Origin: Locusta migratoria
Taxonomy: Eukaryota > Arthropoda > Insecta > Orthoptera > Acrididae
DNA: 64,000 nucleotides
Direction of reading: 5' to 3'
NCBI GenBank assembly: GCA_026315105.1
Contig: CM048744.1
Span: forward strand, 974,714,221-974,778,220
Positions 8,772 to 19,349 of the stretch are shown here, piece after piece. The position numbers and the translations under genes were made by a program. The notes beneath the pieces are model-generated. The model saw nothing but the letters and a program-made list of their open reading frames with translations. It ran no database searches and was not told the origin of the DNA. Numbering within the stretch: position 1 is the first letter of the stretch; each line of letters opens with the position of its first letter.

Positions 8772-10113
8772 ATACATCTACATGGGATACTCTGCAAATC
8801 ACATTTAAGTGCCTGGCAGAGGGTTCATCGAACCACCTTTATACTATTTATCTTCCATTCCATTCTCGAATAGCGCGCGGGAAGAAAGAACACCTGAATC
8901 TCTCCGTTCGAGCTCTGATTTCTCGTATTTTATTCTGATGATCATTTCTACCTATGTAAGTGGCAGACAACAATATATTTTCGCATTCTGAGGAGAATGT
9001 TGGCGATTGGAGTTCCGTAAGTAGCCCACGCCGCAGCGATAAGGGCCGTTGTTGTAATGATTCCCATCCCAGATCCTGTATCGTTTTTGTAACGCTGACT
9101 CCCCTGTATCGTGACAATACAAAACGAGCTGCCTTTATTTGGACTCTTTCGATGTCCTCCGTCGAACCCACCTGATAAGAATCCCACACTGGGCAGCAAT
9201 ACATAAAAGGACGAACAAGCGTAGTGTATGCAGTTTCTTTACTAGTTCTGTTACATGTTTTAAGAGTTCTGGGAATAAAACGCAGTCTCTGGTTCGCCTT
9301 TCCCACGACATTATCTACGTGTACTTTCCAATTTAAGTCAAAAGTAATTGTAATTCTTAGGTACTTTGTGGAGTTTACGGCCTTCATTGGTTTATCATAT
9401 AAACAAGGTTTAACGGATTTCTTTTCGTACTCATGTGGATGACTTCACACTTCTCATTATTTAGAGTCAAATGCCAATTCTTGCACCATCCAGATATCTT
9501 CTTCAGATCGTTCTGCAGTTGGTTTTGATCTTCACATAATTTTACTAGACGGTAAATGACGGCGTCATCTGCAAACAACCTAAGAGAGCTTCTTAGATTT
9601 TCCCCTAAATCGTTTATGTAAAGAAGGAACATCAGAGGACCAATAACACTACCCTTTGGAACGTCCGAAATCACCTCTATTTTAGTCGATGCTTTACCAT
9701 AGATTACTACGAATTGTGTCCTCTCTGAGAGGAAATCCCCTACCCAGTCGCAAATTTGGGGCAATATACTATAACCACGCAATTTGATTAAAAGCCGTTT
9801 GTGAGGTACGGTGTCAAAAGCCTTCTGGAAATTAAGGAATACCTTAATCAATTTGCGAACCCTTGTCGATAGCACACATCACTTCGTATGACTAAAGAGC
9901 TAGTTGTGTTTCTCATGAACGATATTTTCTAAATCCGTGGTGACCTGTTCGAGATAATTCATAATATTTGAATACAGGATATGTTCCAAAACCCTGTTGC
10001 AAATTGAAGTCAATGAAATAGCCTGTAGTTTAATGGGTTACTCCTACTGCCTTTCTTGGATATAGGTGTGACCTGTGTAACTTTCTAATGTTTTGGTACA
10101 GATCCTTCTTTGA
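8772..10113 (-). mobile_element. LINE B (CR1/Jockey-like), reverse transcriptase half
   Basis: The best coding LINE B remnant with 9875-9384. The element's order on the reverse strand is: KAFDTVPHKRLL, WVGDFLSERTQ, VPKGSVIGPLMFLLYINDLG, LFADDAVIYR (catalytic FADD), NNEKCEVIHMSTKRN, then KYLRITITFDLNWKVHVDNV, KANQRLRFI, VQIKAARFVLSRYRG and a C-terminal segment ending at the 3' UTR (8772-8848). Two frames meet near 9384-9387 with a frameshift. The 5' half, including any endonuclease, is missing beyond 10113. Confidence 0.87.
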
Positions 10114-10320
10114 GAGAGCATTGAATTAACATTTGTGCTGTGGCCGGGATTCAAACCCGGGACCTCCTACTTACTAGGCAGGCGCTTTAGACCAATCAGT
10201 TAACATTGCGCTTTGGCTGCAATGATGCGTTAACTGTTTGGTCTAAAGCGCCTACCTAGTAAGTAGGAGGTCCCGGGTTCGAATCCCGGCCACAGCGGAA
10301 ACTTTAATTCAATGCCTCTC
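10114..10320. mobile_element. Inverted pair of tRNA-Thr-derived SINEs
   Basis: The left arm reads on the reverse strand and the right arm on the forward strand, each about 95 bp, nearly identical and joined by a short loop at about 10213-10224. Each arm contains CCTACCTAGTAAGTAGG (or its CCTGCC version), giving an anticodon-type loop CTAGTAA with anticodon AGT (Thr), and a T arm GTCCCGGGTTCGAATCCCGG. The inverted match extends beyond the tRNA part into TTGAATTAA. This is a pseudo-tRNA hairpin, not two working tRNA genes: the D arm is damaged. It sits between two LINE B fragments. Confidence 0.78.
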
Positions 10321-10349
10321 CTTATGTTTAATACTTTCTTGATTTTTCT

Positions 10350-11462
10350 CTGTCGTTCCATTCTGTAATAGATCGCGGGAAAAAGAAACACCTAAACCTT
10401 TCCGTTTACGCTCTGATTTCTCTTATTTTATTTTCATGATCTTGTCTTCCTACGAAGGTGGGTGCTAATACAGTATGTTCGCATTCGGAAGAGAAAGTTG
10501 GCGAAAGAAATTTCGCAAATAGATCTCATCGCAACAGATAACGCCTTTCTTTTAATGATTTCCACCCCAACTCGTACTTCATTTCTGTGACACTCTCTCC
10601 CCTATATCGCGATAGTACAAAACGAGCTGCCCTTATATGAACTTTCTCTGAATCGTCCTTCAGTCCCACTTCGTGTTGATCCCACAATGTGAAACAATAC
10701 TCCAAAACATGACGCACAAAAAAATGTTCAAATGTTTGTTAATCTTAAGGGACCTAACTGCGGGGTCATCATTCCCTAAACTTACAAACTACTTATGAAC
10801 TACCTTATACTAAAGACGACACAAACATCCATGCCCGAGAGGGGATTTGAACCTCCTACCGTAGCGGCCGTGCAGACTGTGACTGGCGCGCCGCAGACCG
10901 CTCGGCCACTGCGGCCGGCAGGACGCAAAAGTGTAGGCAGTTTCCTTAGCAAAATGTTGCATCTTCTAAGTGTTCTGCCCACGACCGTAGTCTTTGGTTT
11001 GCTTTCCCCCCAATATTTTCTATGTTTTCTTATCAATTTAAGTTGTTCGTAACTGTTACTCCTAGAAATTTAGTTGAATTTGCAGCCTGTAGATTTGACT
11101 AATTTATCGTGAAATGAAATGCAACGGATTTCTTTTAGTGGCCATATGCATGACTAAACATTTATCATTATTAATGGTCGATTGCCAATTTTTGCACCAC
11201 GCAGATATCTTACCTAAATCATATTGCAGTTGCTTTTGATCTTCTTGTGACTGTACCAACCGATAAGTGACAGCATCATTCGCGAAAAAACCTAAGAGAT
11301 CTACTCATATTGTCTCCAAAATCGTTTATAAAATAAGTAACAGTACACTTCCCTGGGGAGCGCCAAATGTCACTTAACTTCCACTCGATGGCTTTCCGTC
11401 AATTACACCGTACTGTGTCCTGCATGACAGAAAATCACGAATCCAATCGCACAATTTTGACG
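10350..11462 (-). mobile_element. LINE B fragment, interrupted by a SINE
   Basis: Two pieces (10350-10721 and 10922-11462) of one reverse-strand LINE B. The first holds VGLKDDSEKVHIRAARFVLSRYRGESV and the 3' end; the second holds the palm region (GDNMSR-type, NEKC-type and DTVIYR-type remnants), with many stops. The S1 SINE at 10722-10921 split it. Confidence 0.75.
10722..10921 (-). mobile_element. tRNA-derived SINE, family S1
   Basis: Reverse-strand S1 with head GCCGGCCGCAGTGGCCGAGC. The duplication GACGCA(C)AAA at 10711-10721 and 10922-10930 shows one indel. The host is LINE B. Confidence 0.87.
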
Positions 11463-11493
11463 ACACTACATATGTTAAATTCACAGTTACTAT

Positions 11494-13655
11494 ATATTTC
11501 AGCTCATTATTATATTCAAAGATGAAATTGTCAAGGAATCAGAGGACCAAATAGGTAGAAAGGCAAGAATTACAATAATTCCTCGGATATCACAGGAAAT
11601 AATAAATTTAATTGATTAAAGGAGAAAATATAAAGATGCAGCAAATGAAGGAGGTAAAACGGAGTACAGAAGACTAACAAATGAGATTGAGAGGAAGTGC
11701 AAAATGGCTAACCGGGAGTGGCCAGAAGGCAAATGCAAGTCCATAATGGGACTTATGACCTAGCTGTTCAGTCCCCTCAAAATTAACAACAAGAACTTCA
11801 TAGAAGAATGTATAACAATGGAGAGTAAAAGGCACAGAACATTTGGGACAACCAGACCCGAAGAAATTGTGTCTAATAAAGAACTGGTAAAGGGACTCCT
11901 TGCACTGTTCAAGAGCATTGGTTGGCTTTACTAGATATACAGGGAACGATACCGCACAATAAACTTAGTTTCGGTGCGGGCAGTGGCGGGTTAGACCAAG
12001 ACTGTTTTGGCTTCCCTGAGAAAATCAAATCAAATGTATAACAAGGGGAAAAATACATACCGCCTACAGGAGATAAGAGACCTTTGGAGTCAAGAAAAAT
12101 AGTTATATGAATATAAAGAACTCAGATGGAAAACCAGTTCTGACTAAAGAAGTGAAAGCTGAAAGATGGAAAGAGTATATAGAGGAGCTCTACAAAGGAA
12201 ATGAACTTCGAGACAAAATTATAGAAAGGCAAGAGGAAGTAGATGAAGATAAATATGAGATACTATACTGAGAAATGAATTTGACAGAGCACTGAAAGAC
12301 CTAAGTCAAAACAAGGCCCCGGGAGTACATGACATTCCCTCAGAACTACTGAATTCTCTGGGAGAACCAGCCAAGTAAAAACTATTTCATCCGGTGAGTA
12401 AATGCATGACACAGGCGAAATACCCTCAAACTAACAAAAATGTAATAATCCCCATTCCAAATAAAGCAGACGCAGACAGGTGTGAAAATTACAGGTCAGT
12501 TTGATAAGTCATGGGTGTTAAATTGTAACACGAATTATTTACAGAAGGATGGAAAGGCTGATAGATGCTCCCCTCGAGGAAGATCAGTTCGGATTCAGGA
12601 GAAATATAGGAACACGGGAAGCAACACTCAGTTACGACCTATCATAGAAGATAGATTAAGGCAAGGCAAAAAGCCAAACCGACATTTCTAACTTTCGTAG
12701 ATTTGGAAAAATTCCAATGTTGATTATAAAACACTCTTTCAAATTCGGAAGTCAGCAGGGGTGAAATACAGGAAATGGAGGCCAGTTTACAACTTGTACA
12801 AAAGCCAGACAGTAATTATTAGAGTCGAAGAGCATTGAAACGAAAGCATTGTTTGGGAAGGGAGTAACACAGGGTTTTCTTTTTTTTGCAATATTATTCA
12901 ATCTGTACACCGAGCAAGCTGTGAAGGAAATCAAGGAAAAATTTGGAGAAGGAATTACAGTTCAGTGTGAAGAAATAAAAATATTGCGTTTTGTTGATGA
13001 CATTAATTCTGCCAGAGACAGCCATAGACCTAGAAGGATAATTAAACGGAATGATGTTGGAAGGTGCATCTAAGATGAACATTAATAAAGGCAAAACAAG
13101 GGTAATAGTATTCAGTCTTAAAAAAATCAGTCGATCCTGAAGGAATCAGAGTAGCTAACGAAACAATAATATTAATTGAAGTGTAGGGAAATCCTTTCCA
13201 AAGCCATTTGTGTGGAGTGTTGCGTTATACGAGAGTGAAATTTGGGCGATAATTAGTTTAGACAAGAAGATAGAGGCTTTTGAAATGTTGTTACAAGAAT
13301 GCTGAGGATTAGGTGCGTAGATCGCGTGTCTGATGAAGAGTTATTCAACAAAAATGTGGACAAATGGAATTTTTGACATACCTTGAATAAAAGAAGGGAT
13401 CGATTGGTAGGACACATTCTTAGACATCAAGGACTAGTAAAGTTAGTATTGGGGGAAAGTGTGTGGGGGAAATCGCAGAGGGAGAGCAAGAGAGGTATAT
13501 AGTAAGCAGATTCAGATGGATGTAAGCTGCAGTTTTTATGAGGAGGTGAAGATGCTTGCTCAGAATAGAGTTGGGTGGAGAGCTGCATCAAACCAGTCTC
13601 TGGACTGAAAACCACAGCAACAACATATTCCAGCTCATTATTGTATACAAACGAT
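11494..13655 (+). mobile_element. LINE A (RTE-like), long decayed copy with target-site duplication
   Basis: Element 11524-13624 with imperfect 30-bp flanks ATATT(T/C)CAGCTCATTATT... at 11494-11523 and 13625-13655 (about 27 of 30 match). Remains in order: an acidic helical linker (11560-11750), KAPGVHDIPSELL-like text near 12300, a TREAT...-like region near 12600, the FVDDI catalytic box (A changed to V) near 12990, and the ETWT-like C-terminus near 13230-13420. Ends in GAAAACCACAGCAACAACA. Frames are broken by many stops and the endonuclease is absent. Confidence 0.78.
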
Positions 13656-13732
13656 ACTAGACACTTGCTGATAATACCTCCTCTGGCAATACATTTTGGT
13701 GAATGAATTCACAACGGTGAATCGTGCAATCA

Positions 13733-13930
13733 CCGTTGTGTAAATGTTATTAAAAGCACATTTGAATTGGGTGGCCATAAAACCGGTAGCCGTAAATTTC
13801 TTGTTCTATTCATGTTACACCCTCACCGACGACTGATGAGGGTGTAACATGAATAGAACGAGAAATTCACGGCTACCGGTTTTAATGGCTACCCAGTTTA
13901 AATGTGCTTTTAATAGCATTTACACAACGG
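13733..13930. repeat. 198-bp hairpin repeat
   Basis: Inverted arms of about 88 bp meet near 13830 at CTCACCGACGACTGATGAGG. They match from CCGTTGTGTAAATG (13733) to CATTTACACAACGG (13930). A hammerhead-like motif follows immediately at 13933-13970, which suggests another Penelope-type non-autonomous end. Confidence 0.8.
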
Positions 13931-13932
13931 GA

Positions 13933-13970
13933 GCCTGAAGATAGTGTAGCGAAGCACCGAAACCGGTCGC
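13933..13970 (+). ncRNA. Hammerhead ribozyme-like motif (stem III palindrome ACCGGT)
   Basis: CTGAAGA, T, a short stem II (AGTG with CACC, one mismatch), GAAA, palindrome ACCGGT, C. Stem I is only GC/GC, so this copy is weaker than the others. Confidence 0.5.
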
Positions 13971-14164
13971 AGAAAATTTAATAAAGAATTTTCATACAGC
14001 TGCTAGTATTTTCATCCATCTATATAATCTAATCAGTTGCGTCCCAATTCCATCTACTTTGGAGAGAATTAAATCACAATCAGCCTCATAAACAACAATG
14101 TAAAAGATCCATCATATTGTAATAAGCTGTAGCAGAAGAGACTACCATGGGAACTTGAAAGATA

Positions 14165-14851
14165 CGAGGTATGTCCACAAAGTAAGTTCCGTTTGGTTAT
14201 ATAAACCAAAGGTGGATACAAAAAAATATTTATTGTATAAAAATCTGCAACTGTTCAACTATTTTTCTACATAACTTCCGAAATTTTGTAGGCATTTGTC
14301 ATAGCGTGGCAGAAGTCTTTGTGTGCATTCTTCGTAGAAGGTTGCCGCCTGTGTATTCAACCATGTGGCAAACATGTTCTTTCAGCTCAACATCGTTGAA
14401 GTGTTGACCACCAAGGACAGATTTTAGGTGTAAGAAGAGATAAAAGGAGTCTTCTTCTTCGCTTCACCTTGCCGCCCGACCTCACAAGCGGGTGTGACCC
14501 AACAACTTTTACGGGAATTTCACTGGGACGTGTTTGATTATCCTCCGTTCAGTCTCGCTCCTAGCGACTTTCTTCTTACACCTAAAACCTGTCCATGGTG
14601 GTCAACACTTCAGCGATGATGGCGAGCTGAAAGAACATGTTACCACATGGTTGAATACACAGGCGGCAACCTTCTACGAAGAAGGCATACAAATACTTCT
14701 GCCACGCTATGGCAAATGCCTACAAAATTTCGGAAGCGATGTAGAAAAGTAGTTTAATAGTTGTATATTTTAGTACAATAAATATTTATTCTGTATCTGT
14801 ACACGTTTGTTTTATATAACCAAACGGAACTTACTTTGTGGACATACTTCG
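14165..14851. mobile_element. Fold-back mariner element
   Basis: Terminal inverted repeats begin CGAGGTATGTCCACAAAGTA and mirror CGAAGTATGTCCACAAAGTA, flanked by TA at 14163-14164 and 14852-14853, as expected for Tc1/mariner insertion. The arms are far longer than TIRs: about 14165-14440 is an inverted copy of about 14570-14851, so both ends are the 3' end of one mariner. It cannot encode a complete transposase. Confidence 0.82.
14470..14752 (+). pseudogene. Mariner transposase, C-terminal remnant
   Basis: The frame near 14485-14575 reads LLREFHWDVFDYPPFSLAPSD; a frameshift near 14570 leads into LKPVHGGQHFSDDGELKEHV, WLNTQAATFYEEGI and LPRYGKCL, to the stop at 14752. The S-x-x-L-A-P-S-D block carries the last catalytic Asp of mariner (D,D34D type), and the tail matches the family's 'LxxRYDKCL' end. 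The copy in the left arm (14165-14440) is the reverse of this tail. Confidence 0.75.
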
Positions 14852-14873
14852 TATCTTCAAAGTGACGAAGGCA

Positions 14874-15034
14874 GCCCTTGAATGGATCGACAAATTAGGT
14901 ATTGATATATAGACCAAATTTTTAAATTATAAATTATGAAATTAATATATTATTGTAAAATTTTGTAAAAATTATGTAATCCTCAATTGTTAGTTGCTGT
15001 TCATAAGAAATGGCGTATGCTAAATAAATAAAAA
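14874..15034. other. AT-rich spacer, nothing recognised
   Basis: Short AT-rich stretch between the mariner element and an S3-like fragment; no feature seen. Confidence 0.4.
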
Positions 15035-15260
15035 ATTAACTGAAACTTTCTCGCAGACTGAAACTTGAACCCAGGACCTGTGTACTTCGCGGGCCACTGA
15101 TCCACCGACCGGGATGCCTGAGAACGACTCTGGACCCGCTCTCACAGCTTCACCTTTCCCAACTACAGAAAGGATCTCAGGTTCGAGTCCGATCCGGCAA
15201 AAGAGTTTTAGTCTGCCAGGAAATCTCATACTACTGCACACACCCCAGCAGATGGGAAAA
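15035..15260. mobile_element. S3-related SINE fragment, rearranged
   Basis: Contains reversed tRNA-like text (TTGAACCCAGGACCTGTG) near 15063, a forward B-box-like GGTTCGAGTCCGATCCGG near 15180, and the S3-type end AGTCTGCCAGGAAATCTCAT near 15210. The parts are not in normal S3 order; it may be the collapsed remains of an inverted S3 pair. Confidence 0.5.
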
Positions 15261-15381
15261 TTCACTCAGGACAAAACAGAAACGTCAAAAAATGATGCAG
15301 TGAAGGCTTTCTCGACCGGCTGAAATAAGTGCTGTTGAATCTTCCGGGTTATATGGTCGTGGACGAAGAAACGTATCTGCT

Positions 15382-15421
15382 CCTGACGTTTCGAGCAGAG
15401 ATGCGCTGCCATCTTCAGAGG
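15382..15421 (-). ncRNA. Hammerhead ribozyme-like motif (stem III palindrome ACGT)
   Basis: The reverse strand reads CCT, CTGAAGA, T, stem II GCAG/CTGC with a larger loop, GAAA, ACGT, C, AGG. Stem I is CCT/AGG. The stem III palindrome is 4 bp rather than 6. Confidence 0.65.
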
Positions 15422-15484
15422 TGCTACTGGTAGCGTTGAGTCTTGCTCCCTCTCTATCTGACAGACTCACCGCTACCAGTAGCA

Positions 15485-15525
15485 CCTCTGAAGATGGCCA
15501 GCGCAGCTCTGGACGAAACGTCAGG
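15485..15525 (+). ncRNA. Hammerhead ribozyme-like motif (stem III palindrome ACGT)
   Basis: CCT, CTGAAGA, T, stem II CCAG/CTGG, GAAA, ACGT, C, AGG. Its stem II differs from the partner at 15382-15421 at several positions while the core is unchanged. That is what selection, or recent homogenisation of the core, would give. Confidence 0.68.
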
Positions 15526-15577
15526 AGCAGATATGTTTCTTTGACCACGACAATATAACCCGGAAGATTCAACAGCA

Positions 15578-15949
15578 ATGAATTATTTTTCCGTGATCGT
15601 TGCAAACCTTCATGCAGACTCCTCGTATGTTTCACTGATCGTGTAAGCGCTGAGGCGTGGTTGGCGCCAGCTGTGAACAGACCGTGAATCTTCGGCAGAG
15701 CTGCTTGACGCGCAGGTATTTTTAGCGCCGTTCGCCGCTCGACGCCCTCGCTTTGGAATGCCAGCTGTCCGTCCAGTTCGCTATGCACTACTGGCTTACC
15801 TGCAACAAACAACACCTTACATCAGAGAGGTGCAGAAATCACGTTTATATCAAGTTCTGTATGCAGGGTCGAAATACACTAGCTTAGCATTTGCTGCGCT
15901 CTAAAAATATGTAACACAGTGGTTAAAAGACATAGGAAACATATTGTGA
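15578..15949. other. Unassigned stretch
   Basis: Moderately GC-rich at 15600-15790, then AT-rich. The reverse frame ending near 15285 runs across the hairpin arm and has no recognisable domain. No feature supported. Confidence 0.4.
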
Positions 15950-17040
15950 ACTACCTCGAATAGCTAAATCAGATAAATCAGTCAAACCCTAAGGTCGTAA
16001 ATTCTACTAAATACCTAGGAGTTACAATTACGAACAACTTAGACTGGAGAGAACACATCTTCTTCTAATATATAAGGCAGAGTGTCCGTATGTTTGTACG
16101 TGTTGCATACAAATCTGCAGCTTTGTTCCAATCTTTATGAAATTTTGTACGTAAGCTTCAATCCACGAAGACGGTCGCCGTAAGTGTAAAAATCACATAC
16201 GATATATAGTTCACGAGATATGACGTCATAAACAATGAGATGTATTTTGCGACAATGCTGCTCATTTTCTTCTAAACCATTGGACCGATTTCATCCAAAT
16301 TTGGTACACACATTCCTTACCGTGAGTTAACAACTGCTGCATGTGTTAAGAATGGCATACGGCACATGGTTCAGAAGATATTACGTCATAAGCAATACAA
16401 ATCGAAAAAATGCCATACAATGCGGCGAGACTTTAGAAATACACTGTATCAGAATGGGAGTACTTAGCGACTTGCAACAAACTTTAAACATAATTTCAAA
16501 CCTTTATTAAACTCTTTCTCGCTGGCAACCATAGTAAAATGATGAAAGGAAAAAAGTTTCTCGCTTACTACATTTCCGCTGTTTATGGAGTAAAACTACG
16601 GCTCTCGGTATGACGTTACAATTTGTAATTTGATCACTACAAATTGTAGCGACAGGAAATTTTACAGACAGTATACACATATATAACTGAATGTGGCTTC
16701 TAAATTGTATCACAGTCAGACATGTAGTTCATGAGATATGAGCACATAAACAGTAACGATCGTGGAAAACCACCCCTTCCCGCACCAAGGTTTAATCTAT
16801 TACTTCTTTACTACTAACTGTATTTTCAAGAGATTTTACAGACATACAGCTCTTATACGAATGAATATGTACCTGAAAAATGGCAGAAATAAATAAATAC
16901 CCGTACAACGCTGGCTTTTCAGCTAGTAGAAAATATTGTGGGGAAGGCGATTTAAAGGTCACGTTTCATTGGCAGAACGCTTAGAAGATGCCTATTGACC
17001 CATTGAATTCAGAAAGTATGTTCCCGTAATACACAGCTTG
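15950..17040 (+). mobile_element. LINE B fragment split by a Helitron
   Basis: Left piece 15950-16057 encodes the VNSTKYLGVTITNNLDWREH region; right piece 16927-17040 resumes with the ENIVGKA region. Joining them across the insert gives the sequence seen uninterrupted at 17615-17640 and 56859-56880. Decayed, no intact frame. Confidence 0.83.
16058..16926 (+). mobile_element. Non-autonomous Helitron, 869 bp
   Basis: Starts TCTTCTTCTAATATATAAGG and ends TTTTCAGCTAG, inserted between A (16057) and T (16927) with no target-site duplication. These are the Helitron hallmarks: 5' TC, 3' CTRR, A/T target. A subterminal stem-like CCCGTACAACGCTGG precedes the 3' end, but its pairing is decayed. The LINE on either side supplies an empty site. 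The interior is non-coding, with repeated CACGAGATATGACGTCATAA segments; no Rep/helicase is present. Confidence 0.88.
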
Positions 17041-17061
17041 CTAAGAAAAAGAAAAAAAAGT

Positions 17062-17265
<204 letters not shown>

Positions 17266-17329
17266 CGTGATCCGTGATCCACAAAGCAACGCTCAAGACC
17301 GCAAGCTCAAGGGCATTTCCGCGAGATAA

Positions 17330-18145
17330 CTAGCTCTTTACCCACATGAAGGTATCAACGAGAAAGGATTTCAAATCTATTCCATATTTCTAGATTTCCG
17401 GAAGGCTTATGTCACTGTACCTCACAAAATTTCTACATGGTGCGAAAATTGGCAATTAAAACTAAATAATGAAAAGTGTGAGGTAATACACATGACCACT
17501 AAAAGAAATCCGCTGAACTTCAATTACACGATAACTCATTCAAACCTTAAGGTCGTAAATTCTACCAAATACCTAGGAGTTACAATTGCGACCAACGTAG
17601 ACCGGAGAGAACACACAGAAAATATTGTGGGGAAGGCGAATCAAAGGTTACGTGTCATTGGCAGAACGATTCGAAGATGGTACAGCTCCACCAGACTGCC
17701 TACATCACACTTGTGCGTCCTCTCCTGGAGTACTGTTGCCCTCACCAGGTCGGGTTGACGGAAGACATTGAGAAGGTTCAGAGAAGGGCAGCTCGTTTTG
17801 TTCTATCACGTTACTGGGGGAAAAGTGTCACGGAGATGTTGCACGATTTGAGGTGGAAATCATTAAAAGAAAGACGTTATTCTTTGCGGCGAAATCTGTT
17901 GCGAAGTTTCAATCACCGACTTTTACTTCTGAATGTGAATATATTTTTCTAGCACCCACTTACATAGGGAGACATGACCATCCCAGTGAAATAAGAGAAA
18001 TCAGATCGACAACGAAACTATTTAGGTGTTCTTTCTTCCCGCGCGCTATTAGAGAAGGGAACGGTAGAGAAAGTTGCTGAAAGTGGTTAATGAATCCTCT
18101 ATCAGGCACTTAAATTTGATTTGCAGAGTATCTATGTAGATGTCG
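17330..18145 (+). mobile_element. LINE B copy with internal deletion
   Basis: Starts in the region before the palm (FQIYSIFLDFRKAYVTVPHK), then jumps at about 17432-17440 directly to WCENWQLKLNNEKC, so the GVPQGS and FADD boxes are deleted. It continues through KANQRLRVIGRTIRR, VQRRAARFVLSRYWGKSV and ends with the 3' UTR and ATGTAGATGTCGATG. Frame-disrupted near 17680 and 17860. Confidence 0.8.
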
Positions 18146-18310
18146 ATGTAATTGAAGCGAATAATAAAAAAACTGCGTCTTTGCGGAATATCGTCTGAGT
18201 TGTATGATGGGATCCGTGTTTTCCTATCGGAAAGGGCACACATAATGTTTGAACTGACGGAAAGTCATCGAACAGAAGTCATAGCAGTGATAGCTGCACA
18301 TACTCACTTC
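18146..18310 (+). mobile_element. LINE B short fragment
   Basis: Decayed match to the GYGISSQICDWIRDFLSERTQ region (here CGISSELYDGIRVFLSERAH), continuing to the SGVPQGS area, which is lost. It is adjacent to the 3' end of the previous copy, so it is a separate insertion or an inverted-order remnant. Confidence 0.55.
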
Positions 18311-18321
18311 GCTCGGTTTTT

Positions 18322-18528
18322 CAAATGTTCAAATGTTTGTTAAGCTTATGGGACTTAACTACTGGGTCATCAGTCCCTAAACTCACAAACAACTTATCAA
18401 CTACATTATACTAAGGACGGCACAAATATCCATGCCCGAGGGGGGGATTTGAACCCATGACCGTGGCCGTGACCGTGGCCGTGCAGACCGTGACTGAAGC
18501 GCCTCAGTCCCCTCGGCCACCGCGGCCG
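18322..18528 (-). mobile_element. tRNA-derived SINE, family S1
   Basis: Reverse-strand S1. The exact 11-bp duplication GCTCGGTTTTT lies at 18311-18321 and 18529-18539. The head contains a small tandem repeat of GACCGTGGCC near 18460-18485, a local expansion inside the tRNA-like part. Confidence 0.92.
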
Positions 18529-18540
18529 GCTCGGTTTTTA

Positions 18541-19117
18541 TTTTGTCGTACATTTATTGATATCTGTTACGATTTTTGGTATAAAATATATATCTTAACA
18601 GTATTTTAGTCAAACTGACTTACGCACTGATTCTTATTTTTCCTTATTTAGACGATTATCCCAGTGATCTCTATATAACCTGGAAGTATACCTCTTGTGT
18701 CGAAGTATAGAACTGTAGCGTGCCTGCACATTCATATGTTTTGTACACGATTTTGCTTTGACTGCCATTAGTCAAACTAATTTACATCAGTTATTACATG
18801 ACAAATAATTGCTAGATTACCTCCGGATTTGAAATTTCTGTCAATACGCGAAGTGAGAGACTCACGTGAGTACGGAATCGAAACATATTTCCTTTTCGTT
18901 TTCTTGTAATACTTCATGGCATCCATGTTGTAATTAGTCAAGAAACAGAATATGAACATCTTTGGCTGGCACGCTCAGAAATTTGTAGTTCAGCATCCAG
19001 GTAGTATAGAGATCACTGGATTATCCTTACAACAAAATAACTGGAGAACGTGCATCACGCTTCGAAAGCATCCTTGCTATATAGTCTCGAAAGTCATCGC
19101 TGGTCTTAGAGAAGTTG
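18541..19117. other. AT-rich stretch, nothing recognised
   Basis: No repeat family, tRNA-like box or convincing coding frame. The small frame at 18952-19182 has no recognisable domain and runs into a SINE fragment. Confidence 0.4.
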
Positions 19118-19119
19118 AC

Positions 19120-19270
19120 GATTCTCCAGGAGGGCGTAGCAAGCGATGCGCGGCATGGACGTGTGTATTGTTCTTAGAATAAGTTAGTTTAAGTAGTTTG
19201 TAAATTTAGGAACCGATGACCACTACAGTTAGGTCCCATAACTTTACGAACATTTCAACATTTAAGCGAT
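19120..19270 (+). mobile_element. S2-like SINE, 5' part degraded
   Basis: The tail AAGTAGTTTGTAAATTTAGG, ACCGATGACCACTACAGTTA and the terminal ACATTTCAACATTT are clear; the tRNA-like head is not recognisable. No duplication found. Confidence 0.55.
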
Positions 19271-19349
19271 ACGCAGTAGGAAAAGCGTTTTCGCCGTTCT
19301 GCGTATGACGTCACTGTGGGACACCTGGGAGCAAAAGAAATTGCAGCGT

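Larger units (their letters stand above)
15331..15577. repeat. Hammerhead-bearing hairpin, 247 bp
   Basis: Arms of about 110 bp from GCTGTTGAATCTTCCGGG to CCCGGAAGATTCAACAGC, with a short centre near 15440-15470. Each arm has one hammerhead-like motif in opposite orientation (15382-15421 and 15485-15525). No coding sequence. Confidence 0.82.

Noticed and set aside
10225..10300. Possible functional tRNA-Thr(AGT)
   Set aside because: The D arm is disrupted and the unit is half of an inverted SINE dimer.
15285..15815. 176-aa reverse frame, the longest on that stretch
   Set aside because: It crosses the arms of the hammerhead hairpin, which explains its length; no domain recognised.
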